In this document: piece after piece, positions 14,884 through 16,131 of the stretch
Position numbering within the stretch: position 1 is the stretch's first letter
Layout: each line of letters begins with the position of its first letter
NCBI GenBank assembly: GCA_937892025.1
Contig: CALAVA010000090.1
Span: 1 to 16,131, forward strand
Direction: 5' to 3'
From: an uncultured Bacteroidales bacterium
GTDB taxonomy: Bacteria; Bacteroidota; Bacteroidia; Bacteroidales; WCHB1-69
Length of the DNA stretch: 16,131 bases
The notes under the pieces: generated by a model
The model's database searches: none
Seen by the model: only the letters and a program-made list of their open reading frames with translations
Told to the model about the DNA's origin: nothing
Program-made: the position numbers and the translations under genes

Positions 14884-16100
14884 ATATACTCATCATCAAC
14901 CACTACGCTGGTTCGCCGTCACTCGGGATGGAATTCCGTCCCTACTATTTGGCAAGGGAGTGGCAAAAACTCGGACACAAAGTGCTGATAGTTGGTGGAA
15001 CATACTCGCACCTGCGGAAAAAACAGCCAGAAATAACTGGTTTTCAAACTGTTGGTGGTACGGATTATCTCTGGATAAAAACCCCTGTATATCAAGGCAA
15101 TGGCGTTAAACGGTTTCTTTCTATGCTTGGTTTTACTGCAAAATTATGGCTTCGTGCTGAAAAAATAGCCCAACAATTTGGTCCAGATGTGGTGATAGCC
15201 TCGTCCACATATCCATTGGATAATTATCCTGCTCGAAAAATTGCTAAAATAAGTAAAGGAAAATACATATATGAAATCCACGACTTGTGGCCACTTTCGC
15301 CCATGGAACTTGGAGGTATGAGCAAATACCATCCTTTTATTGTGTTGATGCAGATAGCGGAAAATTATGCTTATAGGCATTGCAATGCAGTTCTCTCCAT
15401 TTTGCCCAAAGCCAAGGAACACTGTGTGGAGCATGGTTTGCCCGCCAACAGATTTTATCATGTACCCAACGGCATTGTGGAGGAGGACTGGGAGCAGCCC
15501 GAACCATTGTCCAATGATTATAAACAGTTGATAAATAACCTTAAATCCGAAGGAAATTTTTTAGTAGGTTATCTGGGTGGACACGCTATGTCCAACGCTC
15601 TTGACACGTTAATAGACACAGCCAAAATTGTTTCAACAAATGGAATAAAATTTATCCTTGTTGGCAATGGGGTTGAAAAACAGTGTCTTATGCAACGGGC
15701 TAACAATGAGCATATCAATAATGTGTATTTCCTTCCGCCTATAAATAAGTCTATGGTTCCCAGTTTTTTAGAGGCTATGGATGCATTGTATATCGGTTGG
15801 AAAAAGAATCCGCTTTACCGCTTCGGCATCAGTCCGAACAAAATTTTCGACTATATGATGGCGGAAAAACCTATTGTCCACTCCGTTGAAGCTGGAAACG
15901 ACTTCGTGTCCGAAGTCAGTTGCGGAAAATCTGTAGAAGCTGAAAATCCGCAGAAAGCTGCTGAGGCTTTTGTCGCGATTGAACAAATGCCTTTGGAGGA
16001 ACGTCGCAAAATGGGTGAAAGGGGTAGGGAGTATGTTCTCAAGCATCATACATATAGTGTTTTGGCAAAACGTTTTATAGAAATAATTAAACAAATATAA
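14880..16100 (+). CDS. WbuB-like GT4-family glycosyltransferase
   Basis: A complete 406-residue GT-B enzyme of the group that includes WbuB-like transferases. The opening NILIINHYAGSPSLGMEFRPY with YYLAREWQKLGHKV is characteristic of that group, as is YEIHDLWPLSPMELGGMSKY (E132, H134, D135). Later come VPNGIVEEDW, LVGYLGGHAMSNALDTLI, FILVGNGVEKQCLM, and the donor-site segment GISPNKIFDYMMAEKPIV (S318-Y325). Its ATG overlaps the preceding TGA by four bases. Parts of the gene, especially the first 60 bases (half G+C) and the last 150, are clearly richer in G+C than the export genes to the left, which hints at separate origin. Some members of this group act late in capsule or N-acetylfucosamine-containing repeat assembly; that is only a suggestion here. 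Confidence 0.92.
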   Translation: MNILIINHYAGSPSLGMEFRPYYLAREWQKLGHKVLIVGGTYSHLRKKQPEITGFQTVGGTDYLWIKTPVYQGNGVKRFLSMLGFTAKLWLRAEKIAQQFGPDVVIASSTYPLDNYPARKIAKISKGKYIYEIHDLWPLSPMELGGMSKYHPFIVLMQIAENYAYRHCNAVLSILPKAKEHCVEHGLPANRFYHVPNGIVEEDWEQPEPLSNDYKQLINNLKSEGNFLVGYLGGHAMSNALDTLIDTAKIVSTNGIKFILVGNGVEKQCLMQRANNEHINNVYFLPPINKSMVPSFLEAMDALYIGWKKNPLYRFGISPNKIFDYMMAEKPIVHSVEAGNDFVSEVSCGKSVEAENPQKAAEAFVAIEQMPLEERRKMGERGREYVLKHHTYSVLAKRFIEIIKQI

Positions 16101-16121
16101 TCATAATCAAATATAAATAAT

Positions 16122-16131
16122 ATGAAAATAC
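16122..16131 (+). CDS. possible start of the next gene (cut by window edge)
   Basis: ATGAAAATA C begins 21 bases after the previous stop, after an AT-rich leader (AAATAATATG) that is typical of starts in this phylum. Only three codons (Met-Lys-Ile) are visible, so no function can be assigned. Given the direction and spacing it would be the next member of the polysaccharide operon. Confidence 0.4.

Noticed and set aside
1..16131. CRISPR array, tRNA/rRNA genes, insertion sequence or phage genes
   Set aside because: No regularly spaced repeats, no RNA gene signatures and no transposase or integrase motifs were seen on reading either strand.

Overview
The window looks like chromosomal DNA of an AT-rich member of the Bacteroidota, most likely the order Bacteroidales. 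The reasons are the type of topoisomerase IV B subunit (start of the ATPase domain and 'DGSSADDGIY' segment), a Bacteroidota-style -7 promoter element (TAnnTTTG) before the first complete gene, weak or absent Shine-Dalgarno sequences, and the poly-Asn/Tyr-rich style of the capsule export proteins. No database search was possible, so genus is not assigned. Every credible gene is on the + strand.

Left part (1-4163): the 3' end of an unrecognised gene, an intergenic gap of about 130 bases with a weak hairpin and a promoter-like element, then three closely spaced housekeeping genes: parE (topoisomerase IV subunit B, TTG start), ruvB (Holliday-junction helicase motor) and pssA (phosphatidylserine synthase). 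pssA contains a striking perfect inverted repeat (29-base arms, 18-base loop) inside its coding sequence.

Middle part (4160-11395): a Wzx/Wzy-type surface polysaccharide locus starts without any gap, its first ATG overlapping the pssA stop. The order is a Wza-like outer-membrane export lipoprotein, a Wzc-like chain-length/tyrosine-kinase protein, an RfbC/RmlC-type dTDP-sugar 3,5-epimerase, a second kinase-less Wzz-like protein, a Wzy-like polymerase and a Wzx-like flippase. Most genes overlap or nearly touch, consistent with one long transcript.

Right part (11392-16131): four consecutive GT4-type (GT-B fold) glycosyltransferase loci. The first is broken: its two halves lie in different frames, separated by about 65 bases that do not fit the family. 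The other three are intact. A possible next start codon lies at 16122. No initiating sugar-phosphate transferase, no rmlA/B/D and no UpxY/NusG-type antiterminator are in the window, so the locus very probably continues to the right.

As a system, the glycosyltransferases would build a lipid-linked repeat unit, Wzx would flip it, Wzy would polymerise it, the Wzc-like and Wzz-like proteins would set chain length, and the Wza-like lipoprotein would export it. I do not see a clearly new system. The features most worth a second look are the pssA palindrome, the broken glycosyltransferase, and the in-frame microsatellites in wza, wzc and one glycosyltransferase.
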